Source of the DNA: Duganella sp. SG902
Lineage (GTDB): Bacteria; Pseudomonadota; Gammaproteobacteria; Burkholderiales; Burkholderiaceae_D
Assembly (NCBI RefSeq): GCF_013376005.1
Contig: NZ_JABMJK010000003.1
Span: 1-64,000 of the forward strand
DNA length: 64,000 nt
Direction of reading: 5' to 3'
Shown one piece after another: positions 33,317-41,284 of the stretch. A program made the translations under genes and the position numbers. The notes under the pieces are model-generated. The model saw only the letters and a program-made list of their open reading frames with translations. It was not told where the DNA came from and searched no databases. Every line of letters begins with the position of its first letter. Position 1 is the stretch's first letter.

Positions 33317-34447
33317 ATGCCTATCAAAATCAGCCAGCAGTTCGACGCCGGCGCCATCGAGGTGGTGCGCGCCGACGACCCGGCCGCCATCGACCTGAAC
33401 ATCCGCAAGGATTCCCACGCCGACATCGTCCAGTGGTTCTACTACCGCGTGCAGGGCGCGCAGGGCACGCCGCTGACCATGAACTTCCTGAACGCCGGCA
33501 ACGCCGCCTATCCGGACGGCTGGAAGGATTACCAGGCCGTGGCCAGCTACGACCGCGACACCTGGTTCCGCGTGCCGACCACGTATGACGGCCAGGTCAT
33601 GACCATCAAGCACACGCCCGAGTACGACAGCGTCTACTACGCCTACTTCGAGCCGTACTCGTGGGAGCGCCACCTGGCGCTGCTGGACAACGCCCAGCTG
33701 TCGCCGCTGGTCAAGCTGGTCGACCTCGGCAGCACGGTCGACGGCCGCGACCTCAACATGCTGGTGATCGGCGATCCCGAGGCCGCGCAAAAGGTCTGGG
33801 TCATCGCCCGCCAGCACCCGGGCGAGACCATGGCCGAGTGGTTCGTCGAGGGCTTGGTCGAGGCCCTGCTGGACCCGGCCAACCCGTTCGGCCGCCAGTG
33901 CCTGAGGGAGGCGGTGTTCTACGTGGTGCCGAACATGAACCCGGACGGCTCGGTGCGCGGCAACCTGCGCACCAACGCCGCCGGCGCCAACCTCAACCGC
34001 GAATGGCTGAACCCGACCATGGCGCGCAGCCCGGAGGTGTTCCTGGTCAAGCAAAAGATGCACGAGGTAGGGGTCGACCTGTGCCTGGACATCCACGGCG
34101 ACGAGGGCTTGCCGTACGTGTTCGTGGCCGGCAGCGAGTCGCTGCCGGACTTCACGCCGGACCAGGCCGAGGCGCAGCAATACTTCATCGACAATTTCCT
34201 GATCGCCAGCCCGGACTTCCAGGACGAGTTCGGCTACGGCGAAAGCCCGTACACGGAAGAGACGCTGACCATGGGCTCGCCGCACATCACCCACGCCTTC
34301 GGCTGCCTGTCGCTGACGCTGGAGATGCCGTTCAAGGACAACGCCAACGATCCGGACCCGGACACCGGCTGGAACGGCGCCCGCTCCGCCGAGCTGGGCA
34401 AGGCGATCCTGCAGCCCGTGCTGCAATCGCTGCTGGCGCAGCAATAA
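33317..34447 (+). CDS. M14 carboxypeptidase with cytosolic-carboxypeptidase-like N-domain
   Basis: A 376-residue zinc carboxypeptidase of the M14 D (CCP/Nna1-like) branch. The first ~130 residues form the beta-rich N-domain typical of the group (HADIVQWFYYRVQGAQG, then TIKHTPEYDSVYYAYFEPYS in parts). Zinc ligands are His167 and Glu170 (RQHPGE) and His260 (LDIHGDE), and the catalytic Glu is Glu336 (LTLEMPFK). There is no signal peptide, so it is cytoplasmic. Bacterial members can trim C-terminal residues, but natural targets are poorly known. AGGA lies 7 bp upstream of the ATG. A strong hairpin follows the gene. Confidence 0.92.
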   Translation: MPIKISQQFDAGAIEVVRADDPAAIDLNIRKDSHADIVQWFYYRVQGAQGTPLTMNFLNAGNAAYPDGWKDYQAVASYDRDTWFRVPTTYDGQVMTIKHTPEYDSVYYAYFEPYSWERHLALLDNAQLSPLVKLVDLGSTVDGRDLNMLVIGDPEAAQKVWVIARQHPGETMAEWFVEGLVEALLDPANPFGRQCLREAVFYVVPNMNPDGSVRGNLRTNAAGANLNREWLNPTMARSPEVFLVKQKMHEVGVDLCLDIHGDEGLPYVFVAGSESLPDFTPDQAEAQQYFIDNFLIASPDFQDEFGYGESPYTEETLTMGSPHITHAFGCLSLTLEMPFKDNANDPDPDTGWNGARSAELGKAILQPVLQSLLAQQ

Positions 34448-34453
34448 GCCAGA

Positions 34454-34485
34454 CCCTGCGGCGCCACAAGGCGGGCGCCGCAGGG
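34454..34485 (+). terminator. strong hairpin after the M14 carboxypeptidase gene
   Basis: CCCTGCGGCGCC (34454-34465) and GGCGCCGCAGGG (34474-34485) are perfect 12-bp arms with an 8-nt loop, starting 7 bp after the stop codon. No T-run follows on the plus strand (AAAAATA comes instead), so it may act as an RNA 3' end stabiliser or factor-assisted terminator. Confidence 0.55.
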
Positions 34486-34540
34486 AAAAATACACTGGAC
34501 CTCAGGCGGCGCACTGGCGCGCCGCGTCTGGAGGTCCATC

Positions 34541-35719
34541 ATGTTGCCCCGCTCCCATTGGCGCCATCGCGCGCGCCGCGCCGTCCCGCTGCTTGTGCCG
34601 CTGCTTGTCTTCCCGCTGCTCCCCATCCTGTTGTGCGCGTGCGCCACGCCCTACCGTCCGCCGCTGCTGCCCGACACGCCGCCAGCGGTGTTCCCCGGCT
34701 TGATCGACCTGGCCGCGCAGGCCGGCGGCCGCGAGGCCGATGTGCTGTTGGTGCACGGCATCTGCACCCACGATGCCGGCTGGCTGGACCAAGTGCTGCC
34801 GCAACTCACGCGCGCGCTGCGCGACGCCAGCACCCCGGCGCCGGCGCACGCGGCCGGCATGGACGGCATGGCGCCGGCCGTGCAAATCGTGCCCGCCACC
34901 ATCGCCACGCCGGCCGGCCGGCTGCGTTTCGACGCGCTGATCTGGTCGCCGCTGACCAGCGCCCTCAAGCGCCAGCTGTGCTACGACCAGAGCGCCAAGT
35001 CATCGCTGTGCGCCGGCACCCCGCCCTACCCGTACACGCGGGCGCGGCTCAACGCGCGCTTCAAGGATGGATTGATCGACGACTGCCTGCCGGACGCCCT
35101 GATTTACGCGGGCGCGGCGCGCGAAACCATGCAGCTGCGCATGCGCGAGGCGGTCTTGCAAGTGCTGTCCGGCATGCGGCCGGAGGCGCCGCTGGTGGTG
35201 ATCTCGCACAGCATGGGCAGCAAGATCCTGTTCGATACGCTGTTGCGCATGAGCGATGAGCCGGCCGGATCGCCGGCGGCGGCGCTGGCGCGGCAAGCGC
35301 TGCGGCGCATGCGCTTGCTGATGATGGCCGCCAACCAGATTCCGTTGCTGTCGCTGGCGGAGCAGCAGCTGGCGGCGCCTGAGGCACCGGTGCGCGCCGC
35401 CGCGCCGCCGCCCGACAGCCTGCAAGCGCTGCTGCGCCTGCGCCATGCGGCCCGCCAGGGCGCGGCGGACGGCAACCGCCTGACACTGGTCGCCTTCACC
35501 GATCCCAACGACCTGCTGTCCTACCCCCTGCCGCCCGAGCGCTACGCGGCGGAAGGGGTCACGGTGTACAACATCCTGGTCTCCAACGCGCCCACCTACC
35601 TCGGCCTGCTGGAGCGCCCCGACACCGCCCACCTCGACTACCTGGGCAACCCCGACGTCGGCCGCCTCATCGCCTGCGGCCAGCCGGTCAGCAAACTATG
35701 CGACGGCGCACACCCATAG
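34541..35719 (+). CDS. alpha/beta-hydrolase lipoprotein
   Basis: A 392-residue putative lipoprotein. A long basic and hydrophobic N-terminus (to about residue 32) ends in a lipobox-like LLCAC. The hydrolase domain begins with DVLLVHGICTHDAGW, and the nucleophile Ser224 lies in ISHSMGS, where the first Gly of the usual G-x-S-x-G is Ser. A late HLDYLGNPDVG may carry the catalytic His. It resembles esterase/lipase-like alpha/beta hydrolases anchored in the envelope; the substrate is unknown. GGAGG lies 7 bp before the ATG. The mirrored repeat element 2 starts 21 bp after its stop. Confidence 0.78.
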   Translation: MLPRSHWRHRARRAVPLLVPLLVFPLLPILLCACATPYRPPLLPDTPPAVFPGLIDLAAQAGGREADVLLVHGICTHDAGWLDQVLPQLTRALRDASTPAPAHAAGMDGMAPAVQIVPATIATPAGRLRFDALIWSPLTSALKRQLCYDQSAKSSLCAGTPPYPYTRARLNARFKDGLIDDCLPDALIYAGAARETMQLRMREAVLQVLSGMRPEAPLVVISHSMGSKILFDTLLRMSDEPAGSPAAALARQALRRMRLLMMAANQIPLLSLAEQQLAAPEAPVRAAAPPPDSLQALLRLRHAARQGAADGNRLTLVAFTDPNDLLSYPLPPERYAAEGVTVYNILVSNAPTYLGLLERPDTAHLDYLGNPDVGRLIACGQPVSKLCDGAHP

Positions 35720-35740
35720 GGTTTGCCTTCCACGGTCACC

Positions 35741-35873
35741 GCCTATTTTTGCCTATTTCTGCCTATTGAATGCCTATTTTTTTGCATCTTTTTTGCCGAA
35801 CTTCCCTATGAGAGGCAGAGTCTAACCATTAGAAAAATAGGCATTTTATAGGCACGAATAGGCGAAAATAGGC
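35741..35873. repeat. mirrored GCCTATT array, element 2
   Basis: Four GCCTATT units start at 35741, 35751, 35761 and 35772. Four inverse units (AATAGGC, one TATAGGC) start at 35836, 35847, 35857 and 35867. The spacing 10-10-11 / 11-10-10 is identical to element 1 at 13214-13345, but the 57-bp core is unrelated in sequence and 11 bp longer, one more helical turn. The right arm ends 7 bp before the ATG of the next gene and so covers its translation-start region. The core contains T-runs (35777-35783, 35789-35794) without a GC hairpin before them. Confidence 0.9.
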
Positions 35874-35880
35874 ACCCACC

Positions 35881-36321
35881 ATGAAAAAGACCCACAGGGT
35901 ATATCTCGAACTGGACTACCAGATGCGCAAACGCGAAGACCTGCGCTCGAAGGAAGAAATTACGCTCATCGCGTTGCAGGAATGGATGGCGCGGCACTAT
36001 GGCCAACCGACCGAGCACGGCTATCAATGGAAGGACTTGTTCCTGCCGCACGGCACCAGCCTGCGCATCAGCCATCGCGGCATGTGTTACTTCGCGCAAG
36101 TGGAAGGCGACCTCCTGATCGCCGATGGCAAGATCGTCACCCCCAGCGCCTGGGCGACCGAGGTCTGCGGCAGCGTGCGCAACGCATGGCGTGACATCTA
36201 TCTCCGCCGCAACTACCGCGAAGCCTGGACGCAGGCCAGCGCGTGGCGCGCCGCCGCCGGCGAGCGGCCGAAACGCCCCGGCGTCGAACGCCGGCTGCGC
36301 GCCCGCCGCATCACCGATTAA
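35881..36321 (+). CDS. hypothetical basic protein beside repeat element 2
   Basis: A 146-residue protein not recognised. It is charged and Arg-rich, especially at the C-terminus (ERPKRPGVERRLRARRITD), with no signal peptide or membrane helix. A middle part (YQWKDLFLPHGTSLRISHRG, then GMCYFAQVEGDLLIADGK) looks like a small beta-domain, followed by helices. There is no clear Shine-Dalgarno; the repeat array ends 7 bp before the ATG, so the array may control it or the protein might bind it. Its stop overlaps the convergent pmbA stop by 4 bp. Codon use is slightly less GC-extreme than its neighbours, in line with a later arrival. A real gene is likely but not certain. Confidence 0.6.
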   Translation: MKKTHRVYLELDYQMRKREDLRSKEEITLIALQEWMARHYGQPTEHGYQWKDLFLPHGTSLRISHRGMCYFAQVEGDLLIADGKIVTPSAWATEVCGSVRNAWRDIYLRRNYREAWTQASAWRAAAGERPKRPGVERRLRARRITD

Positions 36322-37670
36322 GAACCGGCCACCACCATGTTCTCGATCAGGATCGAGCCGGTGGACTTGGTGCCGCGCACCAGCACGTCGTTGCCGACCG
36401 CCACGATCTGCGCCAGCATGTCCTTCATATTGCCGGCGATGGTGATCTCCTCCACCGGATACTGGATCACGCCGTTCTCCACCCAGTAGCCGGCCGCGCC
36501 GCGCGAGTAGTCGCCGGTCACGTAGTTGGTGCCCTGCCCCATCAGCTCGGTGACCAGCAGGCCGGTGCCCATCTTGCGCAGCATGCCGGCGAAATCATCC
36601 TCCGGCCGCGTCAGCGACGAGGTCAGCGACAGGTTGTGCGAACCGCCGGCGTTGCCGGTGGTCTTCATGCCCAGCTTGCGCGCCGAATAGGTCGACAGGA
36701 AATAGCCCTGCACCACGCCATCCTTGACCACGTCGCGCTTGACCGTGCGCACGCCCTCCTCGTCGAACGGCGCCGAACCGACCGCGCCGATCAGGTGCGG
36801 GTCCTCGTGGATCTGCACGTGCTTGGCCAGCACCTGCTTGCCCAGCGAATCGAGCAGGAAGGTCGACTTGCGGTACAGCGCGCCGCCCGAGGTCGCCTGC
36901 ACGAAGGCGCCCAGCAGGCCGGCCGCCAGCGGCGCCTCGAACAGCACCGGGCAGGTGCGGGTGTCGATGCTGCGCGCGTTCAGGCGCGCCAGCGCGCGCT
37001 CGGCCGCGTAACGGCCGATGGCCTCCGGCGACGACATCTTGGCCGCGTCGCGCACCGACGAATACCAGTCGTCGCGCTGCATGTGCTTGCCCTTGCCGGC
37101 GATCGGCGCCACCGACAGCGTGTGGCGCGAGTACGGATAGCCGCCGATGAAGCCGCGCGAATTGGCCGCCACGAAGTGCGATTGCTGCACGTGCACGCCC
37201 GCGCCCTCCGAATTGGTCACGCGCGGATCGACCGCGAACGCGGCCGCCTCGGCGCGCTGCGCCAGCGTCACCGCCTCCTCGGTCGAGATGTCCCAGGGAT
37301 AGAACAGTCGCAGGTCGCGCGGGTTCATCTCCAGCTGGTCCTCGTCGGCCAGGCCGGCGCAATCGTCGTCGGCGGTGAAGCGCGCGATGTTGTAGGCCGC
37401 CTCCACCGTCGCCTTCAGCGCCGCCGGCGAGAAATCGGAGGTCGAGGCGTTGCCGCGGCGCTGGCCAATGAACACGGTCACGCCCATGCCCTTGTCCTTG
37501 TTCTGCTCGATGGTCTCGATCTGGCTCTTGCGCACCGACACCGACAGGCCGCTGCCCTCGCTGATCTCGACGGCGCAATCGCTGCCGCCCTGGGCTTTCG
37601 CGTAGCCCAGCACATCGCGTGCGAGCTGCTTTAACTGGTCTTGGGTGTGGGTAAAATGGGTATCGCTCAT
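36318..37670 (-). CDS. pmbA: metalloprotease subunit PmbA/TldE
   Basis: A 450-residue TldE/PmbA protein. Together with TldD it forms a heterodimeric protease that finishes maturation of peptides such as microcin B17 and degrades unfolded CcdA. Recognised blocks: the N-terminal VSVRKSQIETIEQNKDKGMGVTVF region (parts VSVRKSQIE and KGMGVTVFIGQRRG), PYSRHTLSVAPIAG, and the C-terminal YVTGDYSRGAAGYWVENG and EEITIAGNM. The start MSDTHF at 37670 was chosen over an upstream Met. It is divergent from yjgA, an arrangement conserved in many proteobacteria. Confidence 0.96.
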   Translation of the reverse strand: MSDTHFTHTQDQLKQLARDVLGYAKAQGGSDCAVEISEGSGLSVSVRKSQIETIEQNKDKGMGVTVFIGQRRGNASTSDFSPAALKATVEAAYNIARFTADDDCAGLADEDQLEMNPRDLRLFYPWDISTEEAVTLAQRAEAAAFAVDPRVTNSEGAGVHVQQSHFVAANSRGFIGGYPYSRHTLSVAPIAGKGKHMQRDDWYSSVRDAAKMSSPEAIGRYAAERALARLNARSIDTRTCPVLFEAPLAAGLLGAFVQATSGGALYRKSTFLLDSLGKQVLAKHVQIHEDPHLIGAVGSAPFDEEGVRTVKRDVVKDGVVQGYFLSTYSARKLGMKTTGNAGGSHNLSLTSSLTRPEDDFAGMLRKMGTGLLVTELMGQGTNYVTGDYSRGAAGYWVENGVIQYPVEEITIAGNMKDMLAQIVAVGNDVLVRGTKSTGSILIENMVVAGS

Positions 37671-37764
37671 GGGCTGTTTTCTTCGGATGGCCGCTAAAAC
37701 AGTTATCATAGCAGTCGTTTAAAGTTTAAGGGCGCGGCCACGCGCCCGCGTGAAAGTTAATATT

Positions 37765-38376
37765 ATGGTAAATCCCAATCGCAGCGGTGGCGGCGTCGGC
37801 TTCAGCTCGGCCGAATTCGAAGACGAATACGAGCGCCCCTCCAAGTCCGAAATGAAGCGCCAGTCCGACGCGCTGCAGAAACTGGGCCAGACCCTGGTCG
37901 ACGCCCCGCGCGACCGCGTCAAGAAGGTGCCGATGCCGGAGGACGTGCTGGACGCCATCCTCGAATGCCAGGGCATCACCAACCACGAGGGCCGCCGCCG
38001 CCAGCTGCAGTTCATCGGCAAGAAGATGCGCACCCTGGACGCCGACGAGGTGGCCGTGATCCAGAAGGCCATCGACAGCTGGAAAGGCGCCTCGAAGGCC
38101 GAAACCGCCGCCATGCACGCGCTGGAGCGCCGCCGCGAGAAACTGCTGGCCGACGACAACGCCCTGACCGCCCTGCTGGGCGAGGCGCCGCACCTCGACG
38201 TCCAGCACCTGCGCACCCTGATCCGCAACGCCCGCAAGGAGCAGGCCGAGAACAAGCCGCCCAAGGCCTACCGCGAGATCTTCCAGATCCTCAAGCAGCT
38301 GGAGGCCGACAAGAAAAAGGCCGGCCAGGCCGGCGATGACGAAGACGACGACGCCACCGAAGCCGATGACGAATAA
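37765..38376 (+). CDS. yjgA: ribosome-associated protein YjgA (DarP, DUF615)
   Basis: A 203-residue highly charged helical protein of the DUF615/YjgA family, a late 50S subunit assembly factor (DarP). Markers: EYERPSKSEMKRQSDALQKLGQ (parts RPSKSEMKRQ and LQKLGQTLVD), YREIFQILKQL, and an acidic tail DDEDDDATEADDE. It is divergent from pmbA, as in E. coli. The ATG at 37765 (MVNPNRSGG) was chosen; an in-frame GTG at 37750 is the alternative, and neither has a clear ribosome site. Its 3' end overlaps the next gene by 11 bp. Confidence 0.93.
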   Translation: MVNPNRSGGGVGFSSAEFEDEYERPSKSEMKRQSDALQKLGQTLVDAPRDRVKKVPMPEDVLDAILECQGITNHEGRRRQLQFIGKKMRTLDADEVAVIQKAIDSWKGASKAETAAMHALERRREKLLADDNALTALLGEAPHLDVQHLRTLIRNARKEQAENKPPKAYREIFQILKQLEADKKKAGQAGDDEDDDATEADDE

Positions 38377-38995
38377 CAGCGCCCCCGCCGCCGGCCAGCC
38401 GCTGCTGGTCGGCCTGGTCTCCATCTCCGACCGCGCCAGCGGCGGCGTCTACGCCGACCAGGGCATCCCGGCGCTGCAGGCCTGGCTGGCCTCGGCGCTG
38501 ACCACGCCGTTCCGCGTCGAGACCCGCCTGATCGCCGACGAGCGCGCGCACATCGAGGCCACCCTGACCGAGCTGGCCGACCTCGCCCGCTGCCACCTGA
38601 TCCTCACCACCGGCGGCACCGGCCCGGCCAGGCGCGACGTCACGCCCGAGGCCACGCTGGCCGTGGGCACCAGGGAAATGCCCGGCTTCGGCGAGCAGAT
38701 GCGCCAGATCAGCCTGCACTTCGTGCCGACCGCCATCCTGTCGCGCCAGACCGCCGTGATCCGCGAGAGCGCCGATCACGCGGCCTTGATCCTCAACCTG
38801 CCCGGCCAGCCCAAGGCCATCGCCGAAACCCTCGGCGGCCTGAGGGACGCCGACGGCCGCCAGCTGGTGGGCGGCATCTTTGCCGCCGTGCCCTACTGCA
38901 TCGACCTGATCGGCGGCCCCTACATCGAGACCGACCCGGCCGTGTGCCCGGCCTTCCGCCCCAAATCCGCGCTGCGCCCCCAAGGAAAAGCATGA
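38366..38995 (+). CDS. mog: molybdopterin adenylyltransferase (Mog-type)
   Basis: A 209-residue MogA/MoaB-fold protein. Motifs: VGLVSISDRASGGVYADQG at the N-terminus and the substrate loop LTTGGTGPARRDVTPEAT, then NLPGQPKAI at the C-terminus. Mog adenylates molybdopterin before molybdenum insertion. The start at 38366 overlaps the yjgA end by 11 bp, and its stop overlaps the next start (ATGA), giving a three-gene coupled string. No other molybdenum-cofactor gene is near. Confidence 0.92.
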   Translation: MTNNSAPAAGQPLLVGLVSISDRASGGVYADQGIPALQAWLASALTTPFRVETRLIADERAHIEATLTELADLARCHLILTTGGTGPARRDVTPEATLAVGTREMPGFGEQMRQISLHFVPTAILSRQTAVIRESADHAALILNLPGQPKAIAETLGGLRDADGRQLVGGIFAAVPYCIDLIGGPYIETDPAVCPAFRPKSALRPQGKA

Positions 38996-39660
38996 GCCAT
39001 CTACTGCAAACCATCGAACGGGAAACCGGCCCCAACCCGACCGCGGCCGTCATCTGGATGCACGGCCTGGGCGCCGACGCCAACGACTTCGTGCCGCTGG
39101 TCCCCGAGCTGGACCTGGCCGGCCTGCCGCCCATCCGCTTCATCTTCCCCAACGCCGACACCATGCCGGTCACCGTCAACGGCGGCTACGTGATGCGCTC
39201 CTGGTACGACATCGTCGCGACCGACCTCGGCCGCCAGGAGGACGAGGCCGGCCTGCGCGCCTCGCAGGCCAAGGTGGAGGCCCTGATCGCGCGCGAGAAC
39301 GCGCGCGGCATCCCCAACCTGCGCATCATCCTGGCCGGCTTCTCGCAGGGCTGCGCCATGACGCTGCAAACCGGCCTGCGCCAGAGCGCGCCGCTGGCCG
39401 GCCTGATGTGCCTGTCCGGCTACCTGCCGATCGCCGCCAAGGCCGCCGCCGAGCGCACCGCCGCCAGCCAGCAAACCCCGGTCTTCCTGGCGCACGGCCG
39501 CATGGACCCGGTGGTGCCGATCGCCCGCGCCACCGCCTCGCGCGACCTGCTGCTGCAGTGGGGCTACCAGGTCGAGTGGCACGAGTACCCGATGCAGCAC
39601 TCGGTGTGCCAGGAGGAGGTCCGGCACATCGGCGCCTGGCTCAGGCGCGTGCTCGGCTGA
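38992..39660 (+). CDS. carboxylesterase of the acyl-protein thioesterase type
   Basis: A 222-residue alpha/beta-hydrolase of the phospholipase/carboxylesterase family (EstB-like). The Ser nucleophile is Ser118 in AGFSQG. Asp is in HGRMDPVVP, and His is in YPMQHSV. The start motif AVIWMHGLGADANDF is typical. It is cytoplasmic, hydrolysing short-chain esters or possibly thioesters. Translation is coupled to the Mog-type gene by ATGA with AAGGAAAAGC upstream. Confidence 0.95.
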   Translation: MSHLLQTIERETGPNPTAAVIWMHGLGADANDFVPLVPELDLAGLPPIRFIFPNADTMPVTVNGGYVMRSWYDIVATDLGRQEDEAGLRASQAKVEALIARENARGIPNLRIILAGFSQGCAMTLQTGLRQSAPLAGLMCLSGYLPIAAKAAAERTAASQQTPVFLAHGRMDPVVPIARATASRDLLLQWGYQVEWHEYPMQHSVCQEEVRHIGAWLRRVLG

Positions 39661-39755
39661 TATCATACTTGCAATAACAATATGATAACTGAACGGAGCG
39701 CATCTTTTCTGTTGGTGTAGCATTGACCACGCCGCAAGCGGGCTCGAGCGGCGTG
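39661..39755. promoter_or_regulatory. two inverted repeats upstream of the PEP-CTERM gene
   Basis: TATCATA (39661-39667) and TATGATA (39681-39687) are a perfect 7-bp pair with a 13-bp gap, starting at the base right after the carboxylesterase stop. CACGCCGC (39728-39735) and GCGGCGTG (39748-39755) form a perfect 8-bp pair 40 bp upstream of the PEP-CTERM start. The first looks like an operator, the second like an mRNA leader hairpin. Both roles are inferred. Confidence 0.35.
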
Positions 39756-39794
39756 TCGATATTCCATCAAGACCAACCGAGAGGAGCTATTCCG

Positions 39795-40289
39795 ATGAAA
39801 CTGAAGCAGATCCTGAGCGGCGCCGCGGCAGCGGCACTGCTGCTGTGGGCCGGCGTCGCCAACGCCGCCCTCTACAACTTCACCGTGAGCGGCGACTACA
39901 GCGCCAGCTGGCGGCTCGACTCCGCGCCCACCCCGGACAAGGTCAGCGCCGGCGAGGGCTTCGTCCTGTGGGACGTCAGCGGCAACTTCCCCGGCGCCGT
40001 GTTCGGCTTCGTCGACCTGATCTTCTTCCACGGCGGCGGCGGCGGCGGCCTGCAGATCGAGGATTTCTCCGGCGACAAGGTGCTGCTGTCCTCCGACGGC
40101 GCCCAACTGTACACCGGCGCCGAGAGCCAGCCCGTGTTCAAGCTCGGCACCTTCGCCCTGAGCGAATTCCAGGGCGGCCGCAACTACACCCTGACCATCG
40201 CCGCCGCCGTGCCCGAACCGGCCACCCGCGGCATGCTGCTGGGCGGCCTGGCCCTGGTGGGCGCCGCCGCGCGCCGCCGCCGCGCCTAG
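39795..40289 (+). CDS. PEP-CTERM sorting-signal protein
   Basis: A 164-residue secreted protein. It has a Sec signal (about residues 1-24, GVANAA) and a beta-rich middle with a Gly run (GGGGGGLQIEDF). The C-terminal sorting signal is VPEPATRG followed by a transmembrane stretch and RRRR. PEP-CTERM proteins are cut and anchored or released by an exosortase (EpsH/XrtB), often linked to exopolysaccharide. The exosortase is not in the window. GAGGAG lies upstream of the ATG. The stop overlaps the convergent beta-lactamase-like stop by 4 bp. Confidence 0.9.
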   Translation: MKLKQILSGAAAAALLLWAGVANAALYNFTVSGDYSASWRLDSAPTPDKVSAGEGFVLWDVSGNFPGAVFGFVDLIFFHGGGGGGLQIEDFSGDKVLLSSDGAQLYTGAESQPVFKLGTFALSEFQGGRNYTLTIAAAVPEPATRGMLLGGLALVGAAARRRRA

Positions 40290-41284
40290 GCCAGCGCCGC
40301 CACCAGCTGCTCCCAGTCCGGCACCACGCGGTCGCTGTTGGACAGCTGGATCACCGACAGCGCCTGCCGCGGCAGGCGCAGGATCATGGTGTTGAAGCCC
40401 CACAGGCAGCCGCCGTGGAACACCACCTCGTGGTCGCCGCGCCGCGTCCACTCCAACCCGAAGCGGTAACTCGGCGCCACGCCGTCGGCCAGCGGCGACG
40501 GCTGCAGCATCGCCCGCAACAGGCTGTCCGGCCGCCCCCACTGCCGGTGCCACTCGCGCTCCCACCGCGCCAGCTCCCGCGTGCTGGCGTAAAAGCCGCC
40601 ATCGCCCACCGTGTTGGCGTTGCCCAGATGCTGCAGATAGCCGCCCGGCCGCGCCGCGTCGGCCTCGTAGCTCGACACCCGCCGCGCCAGCACGTTGCGC
40701 CGGTCCTCGTCAAAACCGCTGCGCGTCATGCCCAGCGGCAGCAGCAACCGCTCCCGCACATACGCGCCGAGCGACTGCCCGCTCAGCCGCAGCACCAGCG
40801 CCGCCAGCAAAATGTAGTTGCTGTTGCTGTAGCCATGCCGCTCGCCGGTGGTGAACGCCACGCTGTCCATGCGCGCGATCAGCGCCAGGATATCGTCGTT
40901 GTTGAAATAGTCCGCCTCGCGCCGGCCCGGCTGGCAGCGCAGGAACTGGAAATAATCGGGGATGCCGCTGCTGTGGTTCAGCAGCGACCGCAGCGGAAAC
41001 GCCTGCCCGAAGCCGGCCAGCTCCGGCAGATGCGCGCACACGTCGTCATCCAGCCCGACGCGCCCGGCGCGCACCAGCGTCAGCACCGCCGCCGCCGTGA
41101 ACTGCTTGGACTCGGACGCCAGGTAATACATCGACTCCGCCGACAACGGCACGCCCAGCTCCAGCGACGCCAGGCCGTGATGCAGCTCATACGCCACCTG
41201 CCCGTCCCGCACCACCACCGCGCTGAAACCGGGACCGTCGGCCGGCAGCGCGGCCCTCGCCGCCTCGAAGTAATCCCGCATCAT
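40286..41284 (-). CDS. serine beta-lactamase-family hydrolase
   Basis: A 332-residue class C beta-lactamase/penicillin-binding-like hydrolase (esterase EstB/DacC-like). The S-x-x-K motif appears as SESK (in YYLASESKQFTAA) and the Tyr motif as YSNSNY. There is a VVFHGG-WGFNTM region near the C-terminus that resembles the H/K-x-G box. There is no signal peptide, so it is probably cytoplasmic or poorly exported and unlikely to be a drug-resistance enzyme; ester or peptide hydrolysis is more likely. Its start overlaps the stop of the upstream CMD-family gene (ATGA). Confidence 0.88.
   Translation of the reverse strand: MMRDYFEAARAALPADGPGFSAVVVRDGQVAYELHHGLASLELGVPLSAESMYYLASESKQFTAAAVLTLVRAGRVGLDDDVCAHLPELAGFGQAFPLRSLLNHSSGIPDYFQFLRCQPGRREADYFNNDDILALIARMDSVAFTTGERHGYSNSNYILLAALVLRLSGQSLGAYVRERLLLPLGMTRSGFDEDRRNVLARRVSSYEADAARPGGYLQHLGNANTVGDGGFYASTRELARWEREWHRQWGRPDSLLRAMLQPSPLADGVAPSYRFGLEWTRRGDHEVVFHGGCLWGFNTMILRLPRQALSVIQLSNSDRVVPDWEQLVAALA

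Noticed and set aside
35777..35794. T-runs in the core of element 2 as a terminator
   Set aside because: No GC-rich hairpin directly before either T-run.
40286..41284. A clinical-type beta-lactamase
   Set aside because: It lacks a signal peptide and the full class C motif set; an esterase-like member of the fold fits better.
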